From the NCBI RefSeq assembly GCF_049316285.1, contig NZ_JBMOXA010000008.1, positions 1 to 64,000 on the forward strand: a stretch of 64,000 bases of DNA, in the 5' to 3' direction. The position numbers were made by a program, and so were the translations under genes. Shown here piece by piece: positions 1 to 8,520 of this stretch (position 1 is the stretch's first letter; each line of letters starts with the position of its first letter). The stretch is from Rhodoferax_B sp049316285 (lineage in GTDB: Bacteria; Pseudomonadota; Gammaproteobacteria; Burkholderiales; Burkholderiaceae_C). Below the pieces are notes generated by a model that did no database searches, was not told the origin of the DNA, and saw only the letters and a program-made list of their open reading frames with translations.

Positions 1-76
1 GGTGGTGGTAGGTGGATTTGAACCACCGACTTCAGCATTATGAATGCTGCGCTCTAACCAACTGAGCTATACCACC
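1..76 (-). tRNA. tRNA-Met (CAU), elongator type, first of two
   Basis: Read on the minus strand this folds as a 77-nt cloverleaf: acceptor GGTGGTA pairs with TACCACC, the D-arm is GCTC/GAGC, the anticodon stem CAGCA/TGCTG encloses loop TTCATAA (anticodon CAT), and the T-arm is GGTGG/CCACC. The final A of the encoded CCA lies just outside the window, so 76 nt are visible. The sequence is identical to the next tRNA. The body resembles elongator tRNA-Met rather than initiator, because the first acceptor base pair G-C is intact. Confidence 0.95.
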
Positions 77-104
77 AGTGTCTGGTACTTTGAATTTGCA
101 ACAG

Positions 105-181
105 TGGTGGTGGTAGGTGGATTTGAACCACCGACTTCAGCATTATGAATGCTGCGCTCTAACCAACTGAGCTATACCACC
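105..181 (-). tRNA. tRNA-Met (CAU), elongator type, second copy
   Basis: A complete 77-nt tRNA with encoded CCA, identical base for base to the copy at 1-76 and separated from it by 28 nt. The anticodon loop is TTCATAA. The pair is probably cotranscribed leftward. A tRNA-Ile2 identity (CAU modified to lysidine) is the main alternative, but a better Ile2 candidate lies at 54927-55280. Confidence 0.95.
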
Positions 182-255
182 ACGAAGCCTCGCATTATAG
201 CGTATTTCGCCGTTTCACCGGCCATCTACCCAGATCCTCTTGCTGAATACTCTGA

Positions 256-1035
256 TCAAGCGTGCTTGAACACAGCCTTGCGCTTGTTGACGAAGGCGTC
301 CATGCCTTCTTTCTGGTCGGCGGTGGCAAACAGTCCGTGGAACAGGCGGCGTTCAAACATCACGCCGTCGCTCAGGCCGCTTTCAAACGCCCGGTTCACC
401 GACTCTTTGGCCGCCATGACGGCCAGTTGCGAGAAGTCGCTGATCTGCAGGGCCGCGCCCAGGGCTTCGTCCAGCAGTTTGTCGAGTGGCACCACACGGC
501 TGACCAGGCCGGAACGTTCGGCCTCCACGGCGTCCATCATGCGACCCGTGAGGGCCATGTCCATGGCTTTGGATTTACCCACGGCGCGCGGCAGGCGTTG
601 TGTGCCGCCAGCGCCAGGAATCACGCCCAGCTTGATTTCCGGTTGGCCGAACTTGGCGTTGTCGGCGGCGATGATGAAGTCGCACATCATCGCCAGTTCG
701 CAGCCGCCACCCAGGGCGAAGCCACTCACGGCGGCAATCACCGGCTTGCGGATGCTGCGTATGGTTTCCCAGTTCTTGGTGATGTAGTCGTTTTTGTAGA
801 CGTCGGCAAAGCTGTACTGCGCCATGGCGCTGATGTCGGCACCGGCGGCAAAGGCCTTTTCGCTGCCCGTGAGGATGATGCAGCCTATGGCCGGGTCGGC
901 ATCAAAGGCCCGCAACGCCTGGCCCAGTTCATTCATCAACTGGTCGTTCAATGCGTTGAGTTGCTTGGGGCGGTTCAGCGTGACGATGCCGACTTTTTCG
1001 GCCTCGGTGCGCACGGTGATGAGTTCATAGGTCAT
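256..1035 (-). CDS. Enoyl-CoA hydratase (crotonase family)
   Basis: A 259-residue soluble protein matching the usual length of bacterial short-chain enoyl-CoA hydratases, which hydrate trans-2-enoyl-CoA to 3-hydroxyacyl-CoA in beta-oxidation or aromatic catabolism. Visible motifs are NRPKQLNAL near the N-terminus, the oxyanion-hole segment AAGADI, GGGCELAMMCD with the first catalytic Glu, and GQPEIKLGVIPGAGGTQRL with the second. Both glutamates are present, so hydratase rather than isomerase-only activity is expected. It lies 66 nt downstream of the M61 peptidase gene on the same strand. The exact acyl substrate cannot be read from sequence. Confidence 0.93.
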   Translation of the reverse strand: MTYELITVRTEAEKVGIVTLNRPKQLNALNDQLMNELGQALRAFDADPAIGCIILTGSEKAFAAGADISAMAQYSFADVYKNDYITKNWETIRSIRKPVIAAVSGFALGGGCELAMMCDFIIAADNAKFGQPEIKLGVIPGAGGTQRLPRAVGKSKAMDMALTGRMMDAVEAERSGLVSRVVPLDKLLDEALGAALQISDFSQLAVMAAKESVNRAFESGLSDGVMFERRLFHGLFATADQKEGMDAFVNKRKAVFKHA

Positions 1036-1101
1036 GCCGGTCTCCTGTGGTTTGGATTGTGGAAAAGCAGTCGATGGAATGTAGCCGCCCTGGGCGTCGC
1101 C

Positions 1102-2946
1102 TCAGGTCGCGTCGGTGGCACCGGCCAGCCAAGCGGTCACGGTGCGCGGATTCTCCACCGACAGGCGCCAGGTGGTGGTGCTGGCCGCTGCGGGCAGCCT
1201 CAAGGGCAGGCGCAGCAAGCGTTTGTCGCGGGCCACCAAAGCGATCACGGTACGTGTGTTGCCGGCGTAGAGCAGCAGGTCGTCGAGCTTGCCCATGCGC
1301 CAGCCGCCTTCTGGGGTTTCAAGGCCAAGCCATTCGTCGCCGGCGGAAAACCCGGCTTGTTCGGCCGCTCCGCCGCGCAACACCATCTTGACGATGAGGC
1401 CATCACTTTCGCTGACACGCATACCCAGCCGTTGAGCCAACTGTGCTGGATCTTCGTGCACGCCTACACCGTGGCTGGTGAGCAAATCCTTGAGCGGCAA
1501 CTCCGCCTTGCCGTGCACCCAGGCGGCGATTTCGGCGGCGTAGCTGCGGCCGGAGAGGGCTTGCAGCGCATCGGCAAAGTCTTCTTCGCGCATGGGGCCG
1601 CCGGCGCAGCGCTGCCAGAGTTCGCGCATCACCTCGTCCAGCGTGGTTTTGCCCTCTGTGCGCAGCGTCAGGTCAAAACACAGCGCCACCAGCGCGCCCT
1701 TGGTGTAGTAGCTGACCGTGATGTTGGGCGTGTTTTCGTCCTGGCGGTAATACTTGGTCCAGGCGTCCATGCTCGACTCGGCGGCCGACTGCACTTTGCG
1801 CCCCGGGGTCTGCATCACCTGGTTGATGGTTTTGTTCAGCAGGCGCAGGTAGCCCGCGTTGTCCAGCAGATGGGTGCGGCGCAGCAGCAGGTCGTCGTAG
1901 TAGCTGGTGAAACCTTCGAAGAACCACAACAGCCGCGTGTATTGCTCGGCGTCGTATTGGTAGTGGGTGAAGTCCGCCGGACGCAGGCGTTTGACGTTCC
2001 AGGTGTGAAAGTATTCGTGGCTGATCAGGCCCAGCAAGGTGATGTAGCCTTCGCTAGGCTTGGGTGGCGTGCTGCCATTGGCCGCCGTGGCGGCGACGCG
2101 CGGCAGGTCGCGCCGGTTGCAGATCAGCGCAGTGGAGTTTTGGTGTTCCAGGCCGCCGTAACCGTCATCCACGGCATTCAGCATGAATACATAACGTTTG
2201 TGGGGTGCGGCGCCGCGTGGCAGGGTCTTGGCGCCACTGCCATTGGTGCGCTGGCGCCAGAAACGGATTTCGGCTTCGCAGATGCGTTGGGTGTCGGCCA
2301 ATAGGCGCGCGCCATCGAAGGAGGGCGGCGCACCGGCGACAACAAAGCGGTGTGGCACGCCGCAAGCGGTGAATTCGCCGCTCCAGAATTTGCCCATTTC
2401 AACCGGGCAGTCGACCAGTTCGTCGTAGTGCGCTGCAATATAGTGGCCAAAGCCCTTGGCCGTGGTGTTGCTGGCGGTCAAACCTGTGGCAATCGACCAA
2501 TCTGCCAGGCTTTCGTGGCCAGCGATTTCCAATGCATGTGCTGTGTCTTCCTGGCCGTGCACGCGCAGGCACAGGCTGGTGCCATTGAAGAAACCACGCG
2601 TGGCATCGAGCCAGGCGGTACGCACCGAGGCGTCGTGGGCGTAGACCTCATAGCGCAGCACCAGCGGCTTGGCCGGGTTGGCCGCCACGTCCCAGGTATT
2701 TTTGTCCAGTTGCTGAACCGGCAGTGTGCGTTTACTGCTTTGCCGCGCCTGCAGGTTCTGCAGATTCTTGGAGAACTCGCGGACCAGGTAGCTACCCGGA
2801 ATCCACACCGGTAATGAAAACCGCTGCAGCGCCGCCGGCTGCTCCACCGTCAGCGTGACGCGGAACAGGTGTGCGTGGATATCGGCGACTTCAATGCGGT
2901 ACTGGATGCCGGGTTGGGCGGGGGAGGTGCTGCCGTTTTTTTTCAT
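1102..2946 (-). CDS. M61 family metallopeptidase with PDZ domain
   Basis: A 614-residue protein of the M61 (glycyl aminopeptidase) family. The zinc motif HEYFH lies at about residues 310-314 and is followed by TWNVKRLRP, typical of the family. A PDZ-like segment with LGMRVSES and VLRGGAAEQAGF occupies roughly residues 490-570. I chose the ATG at 2946 (protein starting MKKNGSTSP) because the N-terminal core begins there; the longer in-frame ORF reaches into dsbC and its extra residues look non-coding. No clear signal peptide is visible. It sits between dsbC and the enoyl-CoA hydratase, all in the same direction. Confidence 0.9.
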   Translation of the reverse strand: MKKNGSTSPAQPGIQYRIEVADIHAHLFRVTLTVEQPAALQRFSLPVWIPGSYLVREFSKNLQNLQARQSSKRTLPVQQLDKNTWDVAANPAKPLVLRYEVYAHDASVRTAWLDATRGFFNGTSLCLRVHGQEDTAHALEIAGHESLADWSIATGLTASNTTAKGFGHYIAAHYDELVDCPVEMGKFWSGEFTACGVPHRFVVAGAPPSFDGARLLADTQRICEAEIRFWRQRTNGSGAKTLPRGAAPHKRYVFMLNAVDDGYGGLEHQNSTALICNRRDLPRVAATAANGSTPPKPSEGYITLLGLISHEYFHTWNVKRLRPADFTHYQYDAEQYTRLLWFFEGFTSYYDDLLLRRTHLLDNAGYLRLLNKTINQVMQTPGRKVQSAAESSMDAWTKYYRQDENTPNITVSYYTKGALVALCFDLTLRTEGKTTLDEVMRELWQRCAGGPMREEDFADALQALSGRSYAAEIAAWVHGKAELPLKDLLTSHGVGVHEDPAQLAQRLGMRVSESDGLIVKMVLRGGAAEQAGFSAGDEWLGLETPEGGWRMGKLDDLLLYAGNTRTVIALVARDKRLLRLPLRLPAAASTTTWRLSVENPRTVTAWLAGATDAT

Positions 2947-3058
2947 GTTGCAGCCAAGAATACAGGACTTGGCATGGCATGGGGCCGCAGTGGGACTCAG
3001 GGATTGCCAGCACACCCGGCCCAGATGCAGCAAGGGCTCCGAGTGGAGCCCTTGAAAT

Positions 3059-3784
3059 TCAGTTTTTTGCCGCCGCGACCAGGTATTTCTCAACCTCGGC
3101 GGACGGGATGGCGCCCGGTACCCGCTTGCCGTCTTCAAAGATCAGTGTAGGTGTGCCGGTGATGCGGTGCTTCTTGCCAAACTCGATGTTGCGCGCCAGC
3201 GCGCCCGCGTCACAGGTGGCGTTGGCCGGTGTTTGCCCGCGCACCATCCAGTCCTGCCAGCTTTTGCTCTTGTCTTTGGCGCACCAGATGTTGCGTGCCT
3301 TCTCGGTCGAGTCGGGGCTCAGGATGGGGAACAGAAACATATAGACCGTCACGTTGTCGAGCTTTTGCATGTCTTGCTCAAAGCGTTTGCAATAACCGCA
3401 GTTCGGGTCTTCAAATACAGCCACCTTGCGTTTGCCGTTGCCTCGCACAATGGTGAAGGCGTCTTTCACAGGCAGCGCGCTGAAGGCCACGGCGCTGAGT
3501 TTTTCAACACGCTCTTCGGTGAGGTTGCGGCGCAGCCGGGTGTCGATCAGGTGGCCGTTGATGAGGAAATTGCCCTCGGCATCGGTGTACATGATGTCGT
3601 TGTCTTCCAGCCGCACTTCATACAGGCCGGCCATGGGACTCTTGCTGATTTCGGCAATGGTGGGCAGTTGCGGAATGCGTTCATTCAGGTTCTTGCGGAT
3701 GGTGGCCTCTTGCGCCAACGCCGCCACACCTGCCAGCGCCAAGACGGCGGCCAATCCCAGTTTTGCCAGTTTTGCAAATCTCAT
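3059..3784 (-). CDS. dsbC: Thiol:disulfide interchange protein DsbC
   Basis: A periplasmic disulfide isomerase of about 241 residues. It has an N-terminal signal peptide (hydrophobic stretch LGLAAVLALAGVAALA, predicted cut near AQA/E), a DsbC dimerisation domain at about residues 30-95, and a thioredoxin fold with the active site C129-G-Y-C132. A cis-Pro segment (TGTPTLIF) lies near the C-terminus. ATG at 3784 is preferred over the ATG at 3790 because the purine-rich GAGAG then lies 7 nt upstream; the longer ORF to 3865 overlaps the neighbouring gene. It starts 20 nt after the UbiH-like gene and is probably cotranscribed with it. Confidence 0.93.
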   Translation of the reverse strand: MRFAKLAKLGLAAVLALAGVAALAQEATIRKNLNERIPQLPTIAEISKSPMAGLYEVRLEDNDIMYTDAEGNFLINGHLIDTRLRRNLTEERVEKLSAVAFSALPVKDAFTIVRGNGKRKVAVFEDPNCGYCKRFEQDMQKLDNVTVYMFLFPILSPDSTEKARNIWCAKDKSKSWQDWMVRGQTPANATCDAGALARNIEFGKKHRITGTPTLIFEDGKRVPGAIPSAEVEKYLVAAAKN

Positions 3785-3803
3785 GTCCATGCTCTCAATT
3801 GAT

Positions 3804-4943
3804 TCAACGATGTGTGCCCATGGCTTGGCGCGCCACCCATGTTTTGAGCAGACCACTGCGCTCAAAACCCTTCATGCCCCAGTTACGCAATCCGCGCAGC
3901 AACTCTGCATCCTGCGCAAACAGCTGCTGCAAACCGTCGGACGTGCCGCCCACCGCCAACAAGGCGGCTTTGCGCGCGCGTTCGTAGCGGCGCAGCAGTT
4001 TTTCATCACCCACGCTGCGCCAGTAGTCGCGGTCGTGTATCAAACTGGCCAACTCGGCTGCGTCGCCCAATCCCAGATTCAAACCCTGGCCCGCCAGCGG
4101 GTGGATGGTGTGGGCTGCATCACCGGCCAAGGCCCAGCTTTTAGCCGGCTTGCGGCCTTCGGCGGGGTATTGGCCGGTCCAACGCTCGGCCCGGCCGTTT
4201 TGCAGCGGCCAGGATGCCCGACCGCCTTGCAACTGCATGGCGCCGAGCGCGCCGTGGCTGGCTTGTTCCAAGGCTTGGGTGAATTCTTCGGGTGGCAGCG
4301 CCAGCAAGGCTGGAGCACGTTCCTGTTGAACAGACCACACCACGGCGACGGAGTTCCCTTGCGGCCCATCCAAAGGCAACAAAGCCAGCACTTCGCCATC
4401 ACTGAACCATTGGCGCGCCACTTGGCCGTGCGGCAGCGCACATGTCACGCGCGCGGCCACGGCGTGCTGGTGGTACGGCATCTGGCTGAAGGCCACGCCC
4501 AACTCCTGCCGCGTGGCGCTGGCCTTGCCTTCGCAAATCACCGTGAGGGTGGCGGGCTGTGGTGTTTGGACCACCTGCACCATGGGCTGGTAACGCACGG
4601 CTTCGCTGAGGCGGGTTTCCAGCGCTGGCACATCGACCACCCAGGCCAAGGCTTCTGCGCCATTTGCAGCTGCGCGGAAGTTGACCTCGCCGCCCTGGTC
4701 GCCAAACACCTGCATGGCGGCCACGGCGGTAGCGTGCTGCGCATCGGGCCAGCAACGCAAGTCTTCCAGCAAGGTGCGGGAAGCGGGGTTGAGCGCATAG
4801 GCGCGTACATCGGCCGTGGTGTTGCCGCCGACAGGCGCGCTGTCGACCAAGGCCACGCGCAAACGCTCGCGTGCCAAAAGCAAAGCCAGGGTCCGGCCCA
4901 CAATGCCGGCACCGCGAATACATACATCAAAGGGTTGCGCCAT
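3804..4943 (-). CDS. UbiH/VisC-type FAD-dependent monooxygenase
   Basis: A 379-residue flavoprotein hydroxylase of the UbiH/UbiF/VisC/COQ6 family, which introduces hydroxyl groups during ubiquinone synthesis. The N-terminal dinucleotide fold GAGIVGRTLALLLARE begins near residue 11. The second FAD motif GDAAHTIHPLAGQGLNLG is at about residues 273-290. The start (MAQPFDV) at 4943 begins exactly at the FAD fold; the much longer ORF reaching 6062 runs antisense through the MOSC gene and was rejected. Which ring position it hydroxylates cannot be told from sequence. Downstream is dsbC, 20 nt away. Confidence 0.88.
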   Translation of the reverse strand: MAQPFDVCIRGAGIVGRTLALLLARERLRVALVDSAPVGGNTTADVRAYALNPASRTLLEDLRCWPDAQHATAVAAMQVFGDQGGEVNFRAAANGAEALAWVVDVPALETRLSEAVRYQPMVQVVQTPQPATLTVICEGKASATRQELGVAFSQMPYHQHAVAARVTCALPHGQVARQWFSDGEVLALLPLDGPQGNSVAVVWSVQQERAPALLALPPEEFTQALEQASHGALGAMQLQGGRASWPLQNGRAERWTGQYPAEGRKPAKSWALAGDAAHTIHPLAGQGLNLGLGDAAELASLIHDRDYWRSVGDEKLLRRYERARKAALLAVGGTSDGLQQLFAQDAELLRGLRNWGMKGFERSGLLKTWVARQAMGTHR

Positions 4944-5018
4944 GAGGGGATTGTAGGAGGCAGGGCACAATCGGCGGCATTGTGTATTTGATGGCATCCC
5001 AAGGAAGTTTTTTTCACC

Positions 5019-5915
5019 ATGTCTACGTCTGAGTCCACCTTGCCCGCAGCCGATGTTTCGGCCCAGATCAGCCGCTTGTATGTCTATCCCATCAAGTCGT
5101 GTGCGGGCGTGCAGGTGCCGAGTGTCTTGCTGACCGAAACCGGCCTGGAGTTCGACCGCGCCTGGATGCTGGTGGACGAAGACGGCAGTTTTGTCAGCCA
5201 GCGCGAACTGCCGCGCATGGCGCTGATCCAGCCACAGATCAGGCAATACGAGATGGTGCTGCGTGCACCCGGCATGCTGGCACTGCACATCGCGCTGGAT
5301 GCGGTGGAGGAACCGCTGCAGGTCAAAGTGTGGGACGACGAAGTACGTGCCTACAACATGGGTGCCGTGGCGGCGCAATGGTTCAGCGACTTTTTGTCGA
5401 CCAAGGAGGCGCCACGCAAGCTGCGCCTGGTGCGTTTCGACCCGGAGCAGCAACGTTTGTCCAGCCTGAAATGGACCGGCGGCATTGAAGCCAGCAACCA
5501 ATTTGCCGACGGCTTTCCGGTGCTGGTGATCAGCGAAGCCTCGCTCGACGGCTTGAATGAGCGCCTGGTCGCGGCCGGCCATGCGCCGGCCGCCATGGAG
5601 CGCTTCAGGCCCAATGTGGTGGTTTCTGGCGTGGATGCCCACGACGAAGACCGTCTGGACGAAATGCTGATCGCCACTGCCGAAGGCCATGCGCGGCTGA
5701 AGATGGTGAAGCCTTGTCCGCGTTGCCCGATTCCCAACATCGACCCGGCTACCGCCATCAGCAGCCCCGAGGTGTCGGACACCTTGCAGGGCTACCGCAA
5801 GGTGGACATTGTGGGCGGCGCCATTGCCTTTGGCATGAATGCGATTGTCTTGGATGGCGTGGATTTTGAGTTGCGCGTGGGCCAGGCTGCCGCCGCCGAT
5901 TACCGCTTCGACTAA
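5019..5915 (+). CDS. MOSC domain-containing protein (YcbX-like)
   Basis: A 298-residue protein with an N-terminal MOSC beta-barrel (ISRLYVYPIKSCAGV near residues 17-31, then FDRAWMLVDEDG) and a C-terminal MOSC domain containing KPCPRCPIPNID near residue 230-240. The conserved cysteine there is the expected molybdenum-cofactor sulfur ligand position. Family members such as E. coli YcbX act in detoxifying N-hydroxylated bases; that role is inferred, not shown. The gene stands alone between a divergent UbiH-like gene and ychF. Unlike YcbX, no C-terminal 2Fe-2S ferredoxin domain is present. Confidence 0.88.
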   Translation: MSTSESTLPAADVSAQISRLYVYPIKSCAGVQVPSVLLTETGLEFDRAWMLVDEDGSFVSQRELPRMALIQPQIRQYEMVLRAPGMLALHIALDAVEEPLQVKVWDDEVRAYNMGAVAAQWFSDFLSTKEAPRKLRLVRFDPEQQRLSSLKWTGGIEASNQFADGFPVLVISEASLDGLNERLVAAGHAPAAMERFRPNVVVSGVDAHDEDRLDEMLIATAEGHARLKMVKPCPRCPIPNIDPATAISSPEVSDTLQGYRKVDIVGGAIAFGMNAIVLDGVDFELRVGQAAAADYRFD

Positions 5916-6010
5916 GCCGCCGCCGCACCCGAAATACGCGCCAAAACCCTGGCGCAGCGTGGCGGTGGGCCCATCGCATACACTCTTGCACCAGATTTTT
6001 GAGGATTGCC

Positions 6011-7102
6011 ATGAGTTTGAAGTGCGGCATTGTGGGCCTGCCCAACGTCGGTAAATCGACACTGTTCAACGCGTTGACCAAGGCGGGCATCGCGGCCGAA
6101 AACTACCCGTTTTGCACCATTGAGCCCAATGTGGGCGTGGTGGAAGTGCCCGATCCACGGCTGGATCAATTGGCGGCCATCGTTGGTCCCGAGCGCATCG
6201 TGCCGGCGATTGTGGAGTTTGTGGACATCGCTGGCCTAGTGGCCGGCGCCAGCACGGGTGAAGGCCTGGGCAACAAGTTTTTGGCGCACATCCGCGAAAC
6301 CGACGCCATCGTCAACGTGGTGCGCTGCTTCGAAGACGACAACGTGATCCACGTCGCCGGCAAGGTTGACCCGATCGCCGACATTGAAGTGATACAGACC
6401 GAGTTGTGCCTGGCCGACTTGACCGCCGTCGAGAAGGCGCTGCACCGCGTGACCAAGACGGCGCGCTCGGGCGACAAGGAATCGATCAAGCTGGTGGCCA
6501 TTCTCGAGAAATGCCAGGCGGCGCTGGACCAGGGCAAACCTGTGCGTACAGTTGAATTCAGCAAGGAAGAGTTGCCTTTGCTGAAGCAGTTCTTCTTCAT
6601 CACGGCCAAGCCAGCGATGTTCGTGGGCAACGTCAGCGAAGACGGTTTCGAGAACAACCCGTTTCTGGATCGCCTGAAGGCCTACGCCGCGACGCAGAAC
6701 GCGCCCGTGGTGGCCATCTGCGCCAAGATTGAAGCCGAGTTGTCCGAGATGGACGATGCCGATCGCCTGGAATTCCTGAAGGAACTGGGCCAGGACGAGC
6801 CGGGCCTGAACCGCCTGATCCGTTCCGCCTACGCGCTGCTGGGCCTGCAAACCTACTTCACCGCTGGCGTCAAGGAAGTGCGCGCCTGGACCATCCATGT
6901 GGGCGACACCGGCCCGCAGGCGGCTGGCGTGATCCACACCGATTTCGAGAAGGGCTACATCCGCGCCCAGACGATTGCGTTTGACGACTACATCAGCTTC
7001 AAGGGTGAGCAGGGCGCCAAGGACGCGGGCAAGATGCGCGCCGAAGGCAAGGAATACGTGGTCAAGGATGGTGATGTGTTGAACTTCTTGTTCAGCTCCT
7101 AA
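6011..7102 (+). CDS. ychF: Redox-regulated ATPase/GTPase YchF (OLA1 family)
   Basis: A 363-residue P-loop protein of the Obg-related family, the standard length for YchF. The P-loop GLPNVGKST is at residues 9-17, the G3-like region is FVDIAGLV, and a C-terminal TGS domain ends with KEYVVKDGDVLNFLF. Family members bind ATP preferentially and associate with ribosomes. ATG at 6011 is chosen over the in-frame start 12 nt upstream because it matches the universal MSLKCGIVGLPN N-terminus and has GAGG 6 nt upstream. A strong hairpin follows the stop. pth, its usual neighbour in other proteobacteria, is 29 kb away. Confidence 0.96.
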   Translation: MSLKCGIVGLPNVGKSTLFNALTKAGIAAENYPFCTIEPNVGVVEVPDPRLDQLAAIVGPERIVPAIVEFVDIAGLVAGASTGEGLGNKFLAHIRETDAIVNVVRCFEDDNVIHVAGKVDPIADIEVIQTELCLADLTAVEKALHRVTKTARSGDKESIKLVAILEKCQAALDQGKPVRTVEFSKEELPLLKQFFFITAKPAMFVGNVSEDGFENNPFLDRLKAYAATQNAPVVAICAKIEAELSEMDDADRLEFLKELGQDEPGLNRLIRSAYALLGLQTYFTAGVKEVRAWTIHVGDTGPQAAGVIHTDFEKGYIRAQTIAFDDYISFKGEQGAKDAGKMRAEGKEYVVKDGDVLNFLFSS

Positions 7103-7118
7103 GCTTTCCAGGCCTCAA

Positions 7119-7156
7119 GCAAAAGGCGCGGTGTTTTCGGACACCGCGCCTTTTGC
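7119..7156. terminator. Bidirectional terminator between ychF and alkB
   Basis: A perfect 16-bp inverted repeat (GCAAAAGGCGCGGTGT and its complement) around a 6-nt loop TTTCGG. A-rich and T-rich flanks on both sides suit intrinsic termination of ychF rightward and alkB leftward, which converge here. Confidence 0.9.
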
Positions 7157-7170
7157 TTTGGCGGCTGTGT

Positions 7171-7830
7171 TCAGCCCGCCTTGCGAAACGTCAGGTTGAT
7201 GCGCTGGCCGCCCAGCAGGGGATGCGGCTGGTCTTCGAGCGGCAACACGCCGTGGAAGCGCAAGCGGTCTACGCCGCCCCAGACCATCACGTCACCGTGC
7301 TTTAGCGGGATCTTTGTGCTTTTGCCCGCACGGGTTTGGCCGCCAAACAAAAAGATGGCGGGCATGCCGAGCGACACCGACACAATGGGCTGGCCGTAGT
7401 CGCGTTCGTCGCGGTCCTGGTGCAAGGACAGCTTGGTGCCGGGCCGGTAGCGGTTGATCAGGCAGGCGTCAGGCTGAAAGTGGCTGAAGCCGGCCAAATT
7501 TGCCGCGTGTTGCGCCAACGCGGAAAACACGGCGGGCATTGCTGGCCAGGCTTGGCCGCTTTGCGGGTCGGTAGCGCTGTAGCGGTAACCCCGGCGGTCG
7601 CTGGTCCAGCCCAGGGCGCCACAGTTGGTGAGCGCCACCGACATGGTGAAGCCGCCGGGCGTCACCATCTGGCGCCAGGGCGCGGCTTCGACGATGGCGT
7701 CTATGGCCGGCAGCAGTGCGTCAAGGTAGGGCAGGGCACACCCCGGCAACACAAAGGCCTGTGCCCCGATGGCGATGTGTGGATCCAGCGGCTGGTCCGC
7801 AAAGAGGTCGGGCGTCTGCATGTTGTGCAT
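7171..7830 (-). CDS. alkB: DNA oxidative demethylase AlkB
   Basis: A 219-residue Fe(II)/2-oxoglutarate dioxygenase that repairs N1-methyladenine and N3-methylcytosine in DNA. The nucleotide-recognition segment RQMVTPGGFTMSVALTNCG is at about residues 53-71. Iron ligands H137, D139 and H193 are visible, and the 2-oxoglutarate arginine is in NLTFR (R216). FQPDACLINRY precedes the HxD motif as in E. coli AlkB. It is a stand-alone gene, not fused to ada. The start at 7830 is the first ATG, with a second ATG three codons in; no clear ribosome-binding site distinguishes them. Confidence 0.95.
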   Translation of the reverse strand: MHNMQTPDLFADQPLDPHIAIGAQAFVLPGCALPYLDALLPAIDAIVEAAPWRQMVTPGGFTMSVALTNCGALGWTSDRRGYRYSATDPQSGQAWPAMPAVFSALAQHAANLAGFSHFQPDACLINRYRPGTKLSLHQDRDERDYGQPIVSVSLGMPAIFLFGGQTRAGKSTKIPLKHGDVMVWGGVDRLRFHGVLPLEDQPHPLLGGQRINLTFRKAG

Positions 7831-7884
7831 TGTGCGGTGTGCGCTGAACCCGACACAGCATCAGCACATTTTGGGGGCATGTGA

Positions 7885-8145
7885 TAGAATCGATCTATCG
7901 CGGTCCCTACTTCATTTGCTTGGTCCCTATAGGGTCAAGCGGCTCCCGCAGCGGAGCTTTCGGTCCTGTCCTGTATCGCGTGAATCCCGGCGCTGTTCTG
8001 TTCTGATTGCCGAACGGCGCGTTTTCTCGGTTTCCCCTTTGTTTTTTCGCCCCCGCTGCATTTGGGGCTGGAAGCGGCATTTCGGCACACCAGTGTGTGT
8101 GCGTCGCCAGACGCCGGGGGCTTCGGGCATGTGACATGCCTTTTT
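7885..8145 (+). ncRNA. Candidate structured leader or small RNA upstream of the IF-1 paralogue
   Basis: This gene-free stretch between alkB and the small ORF at 8159 holds several local hairpins: GGTCCCTATAGGGTC-like at about 7920-7935, GCTCC/GGAGC at about 7941-7957, and others. It ends with GGCATG-TGA-CATGCC at 8126-8140 followed by five T, which looks like an intrinsic terminator. A TAGAAT box at 7885-7890 could be a -10 element, but I find no good -35. It may be a transcription attenuator controlling the downstream genes or a stand-alone RNA. No known family is recognised. Confidence 0.35.
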
Positions 8146-8158
8146 CCTTCTTAGTCCA

Positions 8159-8434
8159 TTGCCCTGCAATGGCTGTGTTCCATTGAATTTTGATTCCATT
8201 GCGCCGATCAGCATCGGCAAGTTTCTCGTTTCCCCTTTGTCCAAGCGTCTGGCCGACGGCCTGTACGCCGCCAGCGTTTCCATCCGCAGTGGCCGTGGCA
8301 GTGCCACCACCGACCGCGTGATGCGTTTCACCGGCCGTTTTCTGTCGGCCCAAGCGGCCCAGCGTTATGCACAAGACCAAGGTCTTGCCTGGGTGTCTGA
8401 ACGCCAACCCTCTGCACGGCTGGCAATGGTTTGA
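8159..8434 (+). CDS. Small conserved-looking hypothetical protein upstream of infA paralogue
   Basis: An ORF of up to 91 codons with coding-like composition. The middle, SIRSGRGSATTDRVMRF, followed by AAQRYAQDQGLAWV, has the look of a short folded domain and I believe similar small proteins occur in Burkholderiales, but I cannot name a family. There is no ATG near the N-terminus: candidate starts are TTG at 8159 and TTG at 8183, and neither has a clear Shine-Dalgarno sequence. It ends 86 nt before infA, in the same direction, so it may share the leader at 7885-8145. Confidence 0.6.
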   Translation: MPCNGCVPLNFDSIAPISIGKFLVSPLSKRLADGLYAASVSIRSGRGSATTDRVMRFTGRFLSAQAAQRYAQDQGLAWVSERQPSARLAMV

Positions 8435-8520
8435 CGCTGTATTCCTTTTCCGGTTGCGCCGCAGGCTTAACGCCCCAAGCGCCACTTCCACTAAATCTTG
8501 ATTGTTGAAAGAGAGTTGTC

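Noticed and set aside
262..2304. A 680-codon open frame on the plus strand, antisense to the hydratase and M61 genes
   Set aside because: It has no recognisable motif, and both genes beneath it are clear family members. Long antisense frames are expected at this G+C level. The same applies to the frames at 10263-11447, 11621-13366, 18584-20476, 42742-44538 and 49408-50637.
3804..6062. A 752-codon minus-strand frame covering the MOSC gene
   Set aside because: Only its last 379 codons are a real monooxygenase; the upstream part is antisense to a well-supported gene and has low complexity.
7907..8491. A 194-codon minus-strand frame across the leader region
   Set aside because: It overlaps the small ORF in antisense, has no motif, and its composition fits a shadow frame.
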